A DNA stretch of 64,000 nt from Ruminiclostridium papyrosolvens DSM 2782 (lineage in GTDB: Bacteria > Bacillota > Clostridia > Acetivibrionales > DSM-1351), in contig NZ_CP119677.1 in assembly GCF_029318685.1 (NCBI RefSeq), forward strand, positions 4,703,001-4,767,000. The letters run 5' to 3'. Each line of letters begins with the position of its first letter. The first letter of the stretch is position 1. Position numbers and translations under genes: made by a program. Positions 48,602 through 58,037 of this stretch are shown here, piece by piece. Below the pieces are notes generated by a model that saw only the letters and a list, made by a program, of their open reading frames with translations, searched no databases and was not told the DNA's origin.

Positions 48602-49690
48602 ATGATAAGTATCAGTCTTTGTATGATTGTAAAAAATGAGGAAGAAACCCTTGCCCGCTGTTTAGATACTGTTAAGGACATAGTGGATGAAATCAACATT
48701 GTTGACACGGGTTCAACAGACAAGACAAAGGAAATAGCCTCCGGATATACCGACCGTGTTTTTGATTTCCCTTGGACAAACAGCTTCGCTGATGCACGAA
48801 ATGAATCATATAAGTATGCTACAAAAGACTATATCCTGTACTTGGATGCGGATGATGTGATATTGGAAGCAGATCAGGTTAAATTTAAAGAGTTGAAGGA
48901 AACCCTTGACCCGTCCGTAGACTCGGTGTCTATGTATTATGATGCCGGTACGGACGAATTTGGTAATGTTACTTTAAGATACCGACGTAACCGTCTTGTT
49001 AAAAGAGAGAAAAATTTTCGATGGTATGGAGATTGCCATAACTATATAGAAGTCAGCGGAAAAATTATTAATTCAGAAGTAGCTATAACTCATAAAAAGG
49101 TACGCCATTCAGTGGGGCGAACCGTATCCATTTTTGAAACAAAAAAACAGCGTGGAGATGCCTTTAGTGCCAGAGACTACTTTTATTATGGAAATGAATT
49201 AAGAGAAAATGGTCGTTATCAGGAAGCAATAGAAAGTTACGACCAAAACCTTGCTTTAAAACAAGGTTGGGCTGAGGACAAAATATTTGCATGTTTATTT
49301 AAGGGAGACTGTTATAGGTATTTAAATGACAAAGAAAATGAGTTAACAGCTTTATTTCAATCTTTTAATTATGCGCCCCCAAGGGCAGAAGCCTGCTGTC
49401 GTATAGGATACAATTTTCACCGCAGCCGCCTGTATAAAACGGCTATTTTTTGGTATGAGCTTGCAACGCAGCAAGTTCCAGACCCCGACAGATGGAGCTT
49501 TATATATATGGCATATTACACTTGGTATCCGCATTTACAACTATGTGTATGCTACTACAACATAAAAGATATGCAAAAAGCTTATGAGCATAATGAAAAA
49601 GCCGCAGGCTACAGGCCGTCAGACCCCAGCGTTTTGTATAACAAAGAACTGTTTGCAAAAATGATAGAAGAAGGCACAATTAAGCCGTAG
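48602..49690 (+). CDS. GT2 glycosyltransferase with C-terminal TPR
   Basis: 362 residues. Residues 1-200 are a GT-A fold family 2 transferase: SLCMIVKNEEETLARCL at the start, VDTGSTDKT, and the metal-binding DADD (YLDADDVI, about residues 81-88). The rest is TPR-like (YQEAIESYDQNLALKQ, AYEHNEKAAGYRPSDPS). Such GT2-TPR proteins accompany surface and spore glycoproteins. It follows collagen-like protein 2 by 131 nt, so it is a candidate for glycosylating the threonines there (inference). It ends just before repeat copy D. Confidence 0.88.
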   Translation: MISISLCMIVKNEEETLARCLDTVKDIVDEINIVDTGSTDKTKEIASGYTDRVFDFPWTNSFADARNESYKYATKDYILYLDADDVILEADQVKFKELKETLDPSVDSVSMYYDAGTDEFGNVTLRYRRNRLVKREKNFRWYGDCHNYIEVSGKIINSEVAITHKKVRHSVGRTVSIFETKKQRGDAFSARDYFYYGNELRENGRYQEAIESYDQNLALKQGWAEDKIFACLFKGDCYRYLNDKENELTALFQSFNYAPPRAEACCRIGYNFHRSRLYKTAIFWYELATQQVPDPDRWSFIYMAYYTWYPHLQLCVCYYNIKDMQKAYEHNEKAAGYRPSDPSVLYNKELFAKMIEEGTIKP

Positions 49691-49712
49691 ACAATAGGTT
49701 GTTTGTAATTAA

Positions 49713-49779
49713 GCAGTATAAAATATATCAATGATATGCAAACAGCTTGGAAGCAATCATTGATATATTTTTATACGGG
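49713..49779 (+). repeat. Fold-back repeat copy D (short form)
   Basis: GCAGTATAAAATATATCAATGAT pairs with ATCATTGATATATTTTTATAC. The inner part GCTTGGAAGCAATCATTGAT matches the right end of long copy A almost exactly. Located between the convergent GT2-TPR and aldo/keto reductase genes. Confidence 0.8.
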
Positions 49780-49788
49780 TTTGATAAC

Positions 49789-50706
49789 TTACGGGAGTTT
49801 ATTTCCTGCCGCCAGATATATCTCATACCACTCCTGCCTTGTAAGCTCGATTGTTGATGCCTTGCAAATATCCCTGAGACGGGAAACATTGGTTGTACCC
49901 ACAATAGGCTGCATATTGGCAGGGTGTCTCAACAGCCATGCAATAGCTATTGCTGTATTTGTAACACCTTTATTCTGTGCCAGTTCATCTATTTTTTTAT
50001 TGAGCTCGGGGAATTTATCATTGTTTAGAAAAACTCCCTCAAAAAAACCGTATTGGAAAGGTGACCATGGCTGGATTGTAATGTCATTTAGCCTGCAATA
50101 GTCCAGTATACTACCGTCTCTGTCAATAGAGCCATCCACTTTCATGTTTACATTGAATCCGGCATCTATCATTCCGGTATTTGTAATACTAAGCTGTAGC
50201 TGATTGATAACTATTTTCTGATTAAGGTATTTTTTCAGCAGTTCTATCTGCATTGGGTTCTGATTGCTTACTCCGAAATTTCTTACCTTTCCGTTACTTT
50301 GGAGAATTGAAAAGGCTTCAGCAACTTCTTCCGGTTCAACAAGGGCATCCGGACGATGCAGAAGCAGGACATCTATATAATCTGTCTGCAATCGTTTTAA
50401 ACTTCCATCAACAGCCTCTAAAATATGCTCTTTTGAAAAATCAAAGTACCCTTGCCTTATACCGCATTTAGTCTGAATTATAAACTTCTCTCTTATGCTT
50501 GGACACATATCAACAGCCTGTGCAAATACTTCTTCTGATTTCCCTCCACCGTAGATATCAGCATGGTCAAAAAAATCTATCCCCTCTTCCAAAGCAGTAT
50601 TTATTAGGTTAGCAGCTGCTTTTTCAGACAGTTCGTTTATCCTCATACAGCCTAAAGAAATTTCAGAAGCAGTAAGTGCTCCGTTTCCAATGCTAATTCT
50701 TCTCAT
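49789..50706 (-). CDS. Aldo/keto reductase
   Basis: 305-residue NADPH-dependent TIM-barrel oxidoreductase of the YdhF/YeaE-like group. Active-site set Asp-Tyr-Lys-His: FFDHADIYGGGKSEE (about 45-59), IIQTKCGI (about 79-86) and YIDVLLLHRPD (about 111-121). C-terminal LLRHPANMQPIVGTTNVSRL binds the cofactor. Substrate unknown. A GAGGATGATT site precedes ATG 50706. Monocistronic. Confidence 0.92.
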   Translation of the reverse strand: MRRISIGNGALTASEISLGCMRINELSEKAAANLINTALEEGIDFFDHADIYGGGKSEEVFAQAVDMCPSIREKFIIQTKCGIRQGYFDFSKEHILEAVDGSLKRLQTDYIDVLLLHRPDALVEPEEVAEAFSILQSNGKVRNFGVSNQNPMQIELLKKYLNQKIVINQLQLSITNTGMIDAGFNVNMKVDGSIDRDGSILDYCRLNDITIQPWSPFQYGFFEGVFLNNDKFPELNKKIDELAQNKGVTNTAIAIAWLLRHPANMQPIVGTTNVSRLRDICKASTIELTRQEWYEIYLAAGNKLP

Positions 50707-50788
50707 AAAATCATCCTCCTGATGAATTAAAATAATACCTGAATTCTACACCTTAAAGTAAACTTTAAGTCAATACTACTATTGTGTA

Positions 50789-50838
50789 CAAAAAATAGCT
50801 GCTCCAAAACCTTTTTCTTTCCGGTTTAGAAACAGCTA
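50789..50838 (-). terminator. Terminator after the hexokinase gene
   Basis: Minus strand TAGCTGTTTCTAAACC pairs imperfectly with GGTTTTGGAGCAGCTA, then TTTTTTG. Confidence 0.8.
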
Positions 50839-50863
50839 CTTTAAATAATAAAATTTATATGAA

Positions 50864-52159
50864 TTATTGAGTTACTGCAAAAGCAGCAGCTATTGCAGCA
50901 CCTAAACCTGAACCATCTTTTACCAGTTTTATTTCAATATTGGATGCATCCTCCCCAAGAGCTTCTTTGAATGCTTCCTCCATCAGATTAGGAACGTTAG
51001 GCATCTTTTCATATATAGTTCCGTCTATTGCAATTACATGCTTGTTTTTTACAGAAGTACCGTTGTTTTCCTGATGGAACAATATCCCCATGTGGGAAAC
51101 TGCCACAAGCCTTACTGCTCTTTTTAAAATAGCTTCGGACAGCTTCTTTATTACCTCGGCGTCTTCTAATGTACAATTGTATTGCTCTTGTGTTTTGGAT
51201 GGATACAAAATAAAATTCTCAACCATTAATGCATTAATACTCTGATTGAAAAATGCATCAGCATTAACAGCTTCTGATGTAAAAATTGCTTTATTTTTAT
51301 ATAAATCCAGACAAGCCTCTTTTAAAATACTTCCCATGTAGTAACCTGAAACCATTTTTTCAAGGAGCTGTGTTCCCGGCACCTGACTGTTTTTATCTAT
51401 TATCTCATCATATTTAGTTACGGGAAGTCCTACATTGTAACTGGCTGATTCAGTATTTACTATCATTTTTTTGCCATTAAGAGGATGGTTGTTTTCCAGA
51501 TAACAGGTATTATGTCCTGTCCCCATTATAGAGCCAATATCAGCAGTCTGATAACCGTACATGGCTACCAGCAAGGTACCTACAGTATCATTTAGTATGG
51601 CAACGGGCTTAACATTTACGTTTTTAGCCTGCAATGCCTGTTCAAGCAGTTTGTTTACATTGTTGCCCTCAACTCCGGAGGTGGTTATTTCCTTGGTCCA
51701 CTGAATGAGGTAAGCGTCATTTATTCCTTCCTGCCTGCATGGAAATGAAAATGTGTTTCCCAGATACAAAGCTTCTTCCGGCTCAAGCAATTTCCCTATA
51801 CTTTCAGCCATAAAGCCAAAGAGCTGCTTTTCATCAATATCTGACTTTGTAAGGTCATAATTTTCTTCTTTATTAATAAGCTTATGCTTTATTTCAGCAA
51901 CTTTCTCAAAGCTTCCGTTACTAATTTTAAACTTGGTGCATCTAAAATTAGTACCGCCCATGTCGATGGCCATAAAAGTACCCTGTTCTTTTCCCGTAGG
52001 CTTTCCAATAAATGAAGGAATCATTTTAAGACAGGTTTTTTCACCATTCAAGCTTTTTTCCATAGTTTCCTTAAACAAGTTTGCTATACGCAGCATGTTT
52101 TCTCTTTCAACCTCAAAATCGTTAATAACATCTTGTATTATTTCAGATTTGAACCCCAT
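50864..52159 (-). CDS. Eukaryotic-type hexokinase
   Basis: 431 residues. It matches the hexokinase fold of yeast and animals, rather than the ROK or glucokinase types usual in bacteria: MAIDMGGTNFRCTKF (phosphate 1, about 62-76), NTFSFPCRQ with sugar-binding SFP, the IQWTKE loop, LNDTVGTLL with the catalytic Asp, MGTGHNTCYL, and GSGLGAAIAAAFA (phosphate 2) at the end. No membrane anchor. All catalytic residues are present. Family members are rare in bacteria. Lineage by ancient transfer versus retention cannot be judged here. It would phosphorylate glucose released from cellodextrins (inference). Confidence 0.88.
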   Translation of the reverse strand: MGFKSEIIQDVINDFEVERENMLRIANLFKETMEKSLNGEKTCLKMIPSFIGKPTGKEQGTFMAIDMGGTNFRCTKFKISNGSFEKVAEIKHKLINKEENYDLTKSDIDEKQLFGFMAESIGKLLEPEEALYLGNTFSFPCRQEGINDAYLIQWTKEITTSGVEGNNVNKLLEQALQAKNVNVKPVAILNDTVGTLLVAMYGYQTADIGSIMGTGHNTCYLENNHPLNGKKMIVNTESASYNVGLPVTKYDEIIDKNSQVPGTQLLEKMVSGYYMGSILKEACLDLYKNKAIFTSEAVNADAFFNQSINALMVENFILYPSKTQEQYNCTLEDAEVIKKLSEAILKRAVRLVAVSHMGILFHQENNGTSVKNKHVIAIDGTIYEKMPNVPNLMEEAFKEALGEDASNIEIKLVKDGSGLGAAIAAAFAVTQ

Positions 52160-52222
52160 TATGCACCTCTCAAATTTATATTTTACTTATTATACTGATT
52201 GTATTTTAACTCCGAAACGCGG

Positions 52223-53068
52223 TCAAGCTTGAATTACACCATTTATATAAGACATTGCCTTGAGAAGTTCATCGGTTTTCTCATTCTGATAAAATAACTC
52301 AAAGGTCTTCGTAGTATAAAACATGTATTTCAGTACCATACCCTTATCCGTAGATTCAAGGGATACGTTTTTTACTGAAGTTAAAGGTATGAATATCAAA
52401 TCTCCACATATATCCTTGTCATCCATTGGTTCAAACTTTTCCTTGAAAACTACCATCTCACTATTACTTACAATGGAATAGTGTGTTTGAGTACTGACTT
52501 TCCTGAATATTGACCAGTATCTGTCATATACTCTTTTTTGATAAAGTTCGCACACGGATACCTGATTTTTAAATAATGCTTGAGTTGTCAGGGCTTTGCC
52601 TATATACTCCCGTTCATCACTATTGTTCTCAAACAAATTAACTGTTTCTTCTGTAACTCTTCCATGAATGATAAGCTTCCGCAATTCCTTTACCAATCTG
52701 TCCATAATTTCTTCTGCAAAAGAATCGAAAAAAATTCTTTCCCTGCCTTCTTCCTTATAGTAAAGATTAAGACAAACAGGCTTGGGAAGTCCTTCTATAA
52801 CTATGTAATTGATATCGTTATATTCAATGGCATGTTTTGATATGTTCCCATTTACTTTTTTTAAAACAATAATTCTATCTTTGTATAGTAACAAAAATTT
52901 TTCAAATGCATTATTCTTTTCGTTAGTAAGAGTAGAACACATTAATATATTGATAGGGCTGAGTTCACCCTGAATCAATATATTATAGTATTCCTCATAT
53001 TCACTTTTAAGAAGTTCTATATCATTCTCAATAAAGTCTTTTGCATTTGACCCATCGGTATAAAACAT
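52223..53068 (-). CDS. Conserved hypothetical protein, possible tandem PH-like
   Basis: 281 residues, no membrane segment or signal. I recognise no domain with confidence. It has alternating charged helices (SFAEEIMDRLVKELRKLI) and two strand-rich parts, with FLLLYKDRIIVLKKVNG early and LIFIPLTSVKNVSLEST then YMFYTTKTFELFYQNEKT late. This pattern is reminiscent of a PH-like fold. GAAGGAGTG ribosome site before the ATG. Confidence 0.7.
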   Translation of the reverse strand: MFYTDGSNAKDFIENDIELLKSEYEEYYNILIQGELSPINILMCSTLTNEKNNAFEKFLLLYKDRIIVLKKVNGNISKHAIEYNDINYIVIEGLPKPVCLNLYYKEEGRERIFFDSFAEEIMDRLVKELRKLIIHGRVTEETVNLFENNSDEREYIGKALTTQALFKNQVSVCELYQKRVYDRYWSIFRKVSTQTHYSIVSNSEMVVFKEKFEPMDDKDICGDLIFIPLTSVKNVSLESTDKGMVLKYMFYTTKTFELFYQNEKTDELLKAMSYINGVIQA

Positions 53069-53160
53069 ATTTTCACTCCTTCTGCAGCCGGGATTTTAAA
53101 ACCCTAGTAAGTATAATTGTACAAAATTATATAATATTTGTAAAACAAAAAATATGTCAG

Positions 53161-53940
53161 TTATTTTTCCTTTGCATATTTGATAAGCCCTTCTGTAATA
53201 CCTGCTACCATTTTGTTCTGATAATCATCTGTATTAAGTAGCCTGTCTTCCTCCGGGTTAGTCATAAAACCCATTTCCAGAAGGATTACAGGTACCTTTG
53301 ACCAATTAAAGCCTGTCATTTCAGATGTCTCTTGGATACCTTTTGATTTGGCTTTTGTGCTTTCCAGTACACCTGCCAGAATAAGTTCCCCTGCTTTTTT
53401 GCTCTTTTTCAGAAGCTCTGTATCCTTTATATACTTGTTTCCGGGTATCATCATAAGTACACCGGACACACTGCTGTCATTAGTACCATTCCCGTGTATG
53501 CGTATGGTAAGGTCCACGTTAGAGGAATTCCAGAGTTTTGCCCGTTCTACATTTGTAAGTCCGCATACCTCGGTTTCCCTGACCATAATTATTTTTGCAC
53601 CTTGTTTTTCCAAGGATTCTCTGAGCTTTTTGGATACGGTCAGATTCAGGTCTGCTTCTGTTACCTTTGTTACTACACCCACTGTACCACTGGCAACTGC
53701 AGCTTTTTGAATTTTAGCACCGGGAGCTATAGGGTCAGTTTGTTTTTTGTCCACTGTGTTTTTGCCATGTCCCGGGTCAATACATACGGTCAAGTCTTTA
53801 AGTGGAGTACTGCTAACCGTCTGAACTTCTTTATCCGGTTGCTTTATTGTATGCTCAATTATTCCGGCACGACTGGCAACAACATAGCCTAAAGCTACAG
53901 AAACCGCTAAGGCTATTAGGTATAATTTTATATTCCTCAT
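53161..53940 (-). CDS. N-acetylmuramoyl-L-alanine amidase (CwlD-like)
   Basis: 259 residues from ATG 53940, which has AAGGAG; ATG 53973 lacks a site. One N-terminal helix (LYLIALAVSVALGYVVAS) secretes or anchors it. Amidase_3 zinc fold: IDPGHGK, with the first His, KLRESLEKQGAKIIMVRETE, the TIRIHGNGTNDSSV His, and VILLEMGFMTNPEED with the catalytic Glu. It cuts the peptide from glycan in peptidoglycan; CwlD does this in spore cortex. The spore role is inference. Confidence 0.9.
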   Translation of the reverse strand: MRNIKLYLIALAVSVALGYVVASRAGIIEHTIKQPDKEVQTVSSTPLKDLTVCIDPGHGKNTVDKKQTDPIAPGAKIQKAAVASGTVGVVTKVTEADLNLTVSKKLRESLEKQGAKIIMVRETEVCGLTNVERAKLWNSSNVDLTIRIHGNGTNDSSVSGVLMMIPGNKYIKDTELLKKSKKAGELILAGVLESTKAKSKGIQETSEMTGFNWSKVPVILLEMGFMTNPEEDRLLNTDDYQNKMVAGITEGLIKYAKEK

Positions 53941-54042
53941 AATAAAAACTCCTTGTTCTTTTTTAGTATACATAGTAGTTTTTGTATTTTTATCTTATTT
54001 TATTATAAAAAAAGATATTACAACAGTCATTTTCACATTAAG

Positions 54043-54075
54043 CAAAGAACCAATCACAATAGTGATTGGTTCTTT
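54043..54075. terminator. Hairpin between the chemoreceptor and amidase genes
   Basis: CAAAGAACCAATCA pairs with TGATTGGTTCTTTG, loop CAATAG. The T run is on the plus strand, but the minus strand can also form it past the chemoreceptor stop. Confidence 0.7.
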
Positions 54076-54114
54076 GTTTTTATATATTAATTTATCAATT
54101 TTATTTCTAACAAC

Positions 54115-56322
54115 TTACTCTGTCTTAAATTTAGAAATCTGACTTCTTAACTCATCTGACAGGTCATTAAGGTTCTTGGCATGATTTGACAAATCCTCTG
54201 CCGCTGCCATCTGCTCTTGAGTGCTGGCTGAGATTTCTTCAGTGGTAGCTGCTGATTCTTCAGCCACAGCTGAAATATTCTCCATGGATTCCATTACTTT
54301 TTCCTTAGACACCATTATATTCGCAACTGATTTTTCAGTTCTTTCAATATTTTGAATAACTTCATCCATAGCACTAAATACAGTTTTAAACAATTCCTGA
54401 GTATTATTTACTGCAGTTATCTGTTCACTTACTACCTCATTTGATTTAAGAACTTCCTGTACAGTATCATTTGTTTTTTGTTCAATATCAGCAATAATAC
54501 TGTTGATACTTCCGGTAAACTCTTTTGACTGGTCAGCCAGCTTCTTAACTTCGTTTGCTACAACTGCAAAGCCTCTGCCTGCCTCTCCTGCACGCGCCGC
54601 TTCAATTGCAGCATTAAGTGATAAAAGGTTTGTTTGCTCGGATATATTTACCATCATTTTAAGTATTTTTTGTATTTCTTTCATACTTGAACTTAAATCA
54701 TTAATGTTATCAGAAACTTTAGACGTAGTTTTGCTTACATGACTTGACTTAGTGTTAAGCTCTCTGATAGTCTCCGTCGCTGTTTTGTTCAACCCGCTGA
54801 TTTCATGTGCAATTGATGTAACCTTGGACACATCCTCTTCAACATATACAATACCTTCAGCAAGTTTGTCCATATGGCTTACGCTTTCATTTATCTCTTC
54901 AGCCTGATCTGTAGAACCCTTTGCTATCTGCTCTATTGTAAGGGCTACCTGTTCAGAAGAACTATAGGCTGTATCAGAGGCCGTTGCTATCTGCTGCGCA
55001 GAATTGAGCACTCCTTGCGAAGATCCCCTTACACTAGCTACCAGCTTGTTTATATTGGTTATCATCTCATTAAAGTTATTACATACATCAGAAATTTCGT
55101 CGTTTTCATTGTCATTTATTAATCCTGTCAAATCGCCTTCTTTTGCTTTCTTCATGGCAGCTGTAAGCTTTTCCAACGGTTTGGATACACTTTTTGCTAT
55201 TACATTACATAGTACTATAGCTATAAGGAAGCAAATAATTGCGATTATAATTGTTTTGGTTCTGAGGCTGTTTGCTTCATGGTTTAAGTATGAATAAGGT
55301 ACAACTGATGCAAGATACCAGTCTTTACCAACTATTGACGTATATGTAATCAAACTTTTACTTCCGTCAATCTTCAAATCCATATGTCCGCTCTTGTCAC
55401 CGGCCTTTAAGGCCTTGGTGATGTTATCTGCCAGTTTTTTGGAGTCATCATTGGATTTGTTTAACGGATACTTGTCTTCCACTCTTGAAGATACGATATT
55501 CCCCTTTGAGTCTACTATTAAAATCGGAAACCTCTTACCATTGTCATCTTTTCCGGTGTCCATATCTTTATAGCTGTCTGCAAGAAAATTCACCTTAGGT
55601 ATAACAACCACCTTTGCAATCTCCTTGCCATAGAGTGTTGATTTCACACTACCTACAATACCCATATAGGGTTTGACTTTTCCATTGTCAGTGACTTCAA
55701 TTTCAGCCCATTTCTGCTTATTTTCCGCCAGTTTTATTGCTTTTTCTTTGTTTACTTCAAGGTTGTTACCCGTATATACCTGTGATTTAGAATAATTATC
55801 ACCATACATAAAAGTACAGTTTAATACATCTGAAACAAGGGTGAACTTATTACCTAAAATTGAAGCTAATTCTCTGTCTTTAGTCAGCTTATCGTATTGT
55901 TCGCCTGACTCATAGTCGCTAAGTATTTTTTGAACTGCGGTACTCATACCAATATCGTTTATATAGCCTTCCATGGCTTTTATCTGACTGTTTAATACTA
56001 CACCTGTCTGTTCAATTGTTTCTAAAGAATAAGTTTTTACATTTTTATCAATTGTGTTGGTTGAGCTCGTATAAGAAAATATACCCGTAACTAAAAGCAT
56101 AACCATCAGAAGTAAATTGAAGGACATTATTAATCTATTCTTTATCCTGAACCTTCTCAGAAAAGCAGAATTACCCGAAAACGTGTTACCTATAGTTCCT
56201 TTGGCTTTACCTGGTTTATCTATCGGCCTTTTCTTTAGCAATTTCTTTACAGTCGATACCACAGCCGATATAGCCAAAGAAAGAAATGACTTGATTCTCT
56301 TACCGATAATGTTAATTTTCAT
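54115..56322 (-). CDS. Methyl-accepting chemotaxis protein with extracellular dCache domain
   Basis: 735 residues. An unusual basic N-terminal stretch of about 60 residues ([15 protein letters not shown] to [14 protein letters not shown]) precedes TM1 ([21 protein letters not shown]). An external Cache-type sensor runs from about 95 to 345. TM2 ([19 protein letters not shown]) leads into a HAMP domain ([20 protein letters not shown]). The signalling coiled coil has the highly conserved hairpin [25 protein letters not shown]. It signals to CheA/CheW. Ligand unknown. Confidence 0.93.
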   Translation of the reverse strand: MKINIIGKRIKSFLSLAISAVVSTVKKLLKKRPIDKPGKAKGTIGNTFSGNSAFLRRFRIKNRLIMSFNLLLMVMLLVTGIFSYTSSTNTIDKNVKTYSLETIEQTGVVLNSQIKAMEGYINDIGMSTAVQKILSDYESGEQYDKLTKDRELASILGNKFTLVSDVLNCTFMYGDNYSKSQVYTGNNLEVNKEKAIKLAENKQKWAEIEVTDNGKVKPYMGIVGSVKSTLYGKEIAKVVVIPKVNFLADSYKDMDTGKDDNGKRFPILIVDSKGNIVSSRVEDKYPLNKSNDDSKKLADNITKALKAGDKSGHMDLKIDGSKSLITYTSIVGKDWYLASVVPYSYLNHEANSLRTKTIIIAIICFLIAIVLCNVIAKSVSKPLEKLTAAMKKAKEGDLTGLINDNENDEISDVCNNFNEMITNINKLVASVRGSSQGVLNSAQQIATASDTAYSSSEQVALTIEQIAKGSTDQAEEINESVSHMDKLAEGIVYVEEDVSKVTSIAHEISGLNKTATETIRELNTKSSHVSKTTSKVSDNINDLSSSMKEIQKILKMMVNISEQTNLLSLNAAIEAARAGEAGRGFAVVANEVKKLADQSKEFTGSINSIIADIEQKTNDTVQEVLKSNEVVSEQITAVNNTQELFKTVFSAMDEVIQNIERTEKSVANIMVSKEKVMESMENISAVAEESAATTEEISASTQEQMAAAEDLSNHAKNLNDLSDELRSQISKFKTE

Positions 56323-56350
56323 ATGCTTACCTCCACAATTTAAACTTGTA

Positions 56351-56494
56351 CTATAACGATTTTAAGTCTTCTACAATTATTTTATCTCTGTTGTCATAAC
56401 TCCATAATATGACATGTGGAACATTAGCGAAGTATTCAAAAAAGCCAAAAATATCAGAATACTCAATATTTTTTACATTTCTATCATACTTCAC
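56351..56494 (-). CDS. Possible 47-residue small protein upstream of the chemoreceptor
   Basis: The reading frame GTG (56494) to TAG (56351-56353) encodes a natural-looking 47-residue chain ending [11 protein letters not shown], with [14 protein letters not shown] in the middle. It is not low-complexity. It ends 28 nt before the chemoreceptor ATG, on the same strand. No ribosome site is visible at GTG or at TTG 56497. The frame is open upstream to a TGA near 56524, and one base removed would join it to ATG ACT AAA at 56525. It may be a short gene, a gene remnant with a frameshift, or a shared leader. Confidence 0.4.
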   Translation of the reverse strand: MKYDRNVKNIEYSDIFGFFEYFANVPHVILWSYDNRDKIIVEDLKSL

Positions 56495-56659
56495 CAAAGG
56501 TATTTTATCAAGTACATTTAGTCATATATTAACAATTACGGATAATTTGTCAGATTAATTTTTTGTCTAAAATTACTAAATTTTTTATAATTGTAAAATA
56601 TTTTGTAAAATTTATGGTAACTTTATAGGTAAACACTAGGAATTTTTTTCCAACCAAGG
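56495..56659. other. AT-rich gap before the small ORF
   Basis: Part of a 337 nt gap without an obvious annotated gene. Minus strand CTGACA, about 16 nt, TAATAT near 56556-56528 may be the chemoreceptor promoter. A TAAA-N15-GCCGATAA flagellar promoter is not seen. Confidence 0.4.
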
Positions 56660-58036
56660 TTAATTCAGTTTTAAATTGTACTCACCAACAAGAATATATT
56701 CGGGATCTTTTATTCCAAGTCTCAGCACATCCCCCTCCTTCAGTTCATCCAAACTATAATCTATTGACTGTGGAATTCCTTCTTTGAGATTTGTAGAGTA
56801 TCCCCCTCCCTTTTCCATACCGAAAATATTCACTTCTCTGAATTCTGCATTAAACATTAGCATGTTTTTATCCGGGTTTTCAAATGTAAAATGTATTCTC
56901 AAAGCACCGTTTTGGTTTCCGTTTTCTATCTTTTCAACTTCATTTATAATCATAGTTGAATTCTTGAATTTCACCCTTTTATTTATTGTGAGCCGTTCTC
57001 CTGCTTTCGGTATTTTCAGTGCAACTTTTTTCATTTTCTCCTGACTCTTTACAATTAAATAAGGTATTTTCAGTGTCAGGTCTTTTTCTTGTGGGAGCAC
57101 ATTGAAATAGAATTTGTTGTTAACACCCATAAACCCATCGGGAAGTGTATAAGTATGACTTGTTTTGTCTGTTTCCAGTATCAGATCCTTTTTTTCATAG
57201 CCCACACCGTACTGACTGGTAAAAGAAGATATTGTCAGACCGCTTTTGTTAACAGGGTACAGCTCTACAAGAAGCTTATTGTCTTGGAGTCTGGATACTG
57301 CTGTTATAGATATATTGTTTTTGGTAACTGTCGGCCCTATCTCATCCAAAGTGTCATAGCCTTGGGGAACTTTCAGCCTGAACTGTACCGCAAGATTATA
57401 TTTTTTATAGTTAAATGTATAGGTATTTTTTGTACTTAAATTATCCTGTTCTATTTGGTAATCTGCCCAAACACCTTCTGTTCTTCCTCCACCTCCGATG
57501 CTGCTTCCTGAAGGAAGATACTCTTTTCCGTTTACAGATATTACTAAACTGTTTTTATCGGTATTTATGTCCTTTTCAATATTGGATAAGTCCTTTTTCT
57601 CATGGAAATTCTTCAACTTAACATAGCAATTCAAAGAAAGATTATTCTTCGTTGCAATGACACTGTTTATTGTAAGAATTGCCTGACTGTTTTCGGAACT
57701 TATATCGTGTCCGTCTATGACATATTGAATACTCTGGTTATCTTCCGTAATCCCGTATCCCGGTATAAATCCAAACAGCCTCCCCATAGCATTTACCACA
57801 TTGTCAAAGCCTATTGAAAATACTGAAACTGCAATTATTAGCACTGCTGCTGCTATGGCCGATAAACCTCTGTTTACAAAAGGCTTCCGCCTCACTATTC
57901 CTGCTTTTGAATAAGTAGATTTTTTTATCCTTTCAAGGCTGTTGGAATCCGGTTTAAATCTTAAATCCTTTTCAAGGAGCTTGTCTGTTTCCTGTATGTC
58001 AAGTAAATCTAATGTCTTCAATATTTTTTTATCCAT
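56660..58036 (-). CDS. DUF4179 protein, likely anti-sigma partner
   Basis: 458 residues. A cytoplasmic N-terminal part of about 60 residues (LLDIQETDKLLEKDLRF, then SNSLERIKKSTYSKAG) is followed by one membrane helix (GLSAIAAAVLIIAVSVFSIGF) and a large external beta-rich domain, the DUF4179 type. These proteins sit beside sigma-70-family genes and act as transmembrane anti-sigma or sensors. The start ATG is 1 nt after the sigma factor stop, so they are coupled. The signal is unknown; in cellulolytic clostridia some such systems sense polysaccharides, but this one lacks a visible carbohydrate module. Confidence 0.82.
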   Translation of the reverse strand: MDKKILKTLDLLDIQETDKLLEKDLRFKPDSNSLERIKKSTYSKAGIVRRKPFVNRGLSAIAAAVLIIAVSVFSIGFDNVVNAMGRLFGFIPGYGITEDNQSIQYVIDGHDISSENSQAILTINSVIATKNNLSLNCYVKLKNFHEKKDLSNIEKDINTDKNSLVISVNGKEYLPSGSSIGGGGRTEGVWADYQIEQDNLSTKNTYTFNYKKYNLAVQFRLKVPQGYDTLDEIGPTVTKNNISITAVSRLQDNKLLVELYPVNKSGLTISSFTSQYGVGYEKKDLILETDKTSHTYTLPDGFMGVNNKFYFNVLPQEKDLTLKIPYLIVKSQEKMKKVALKIPKAGERLTINKRVKFKNSTMIINEVEKIENGNQNGALRIHFTFENPDKNMLMFNAEFREVNIFGMEKGGGYSTNLKEGIPQSIDYSLDELKEGDVLRLGIKDPEYILVGEYNLKLN

Positions 58037-58037
58037 G

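Noticed and set aside
56323-56600. Flagellar sigma-D promoter for the chemoreceptor
   Set aside because: No TAAA-N15-GCCGATAA pattern found on the minus strand.
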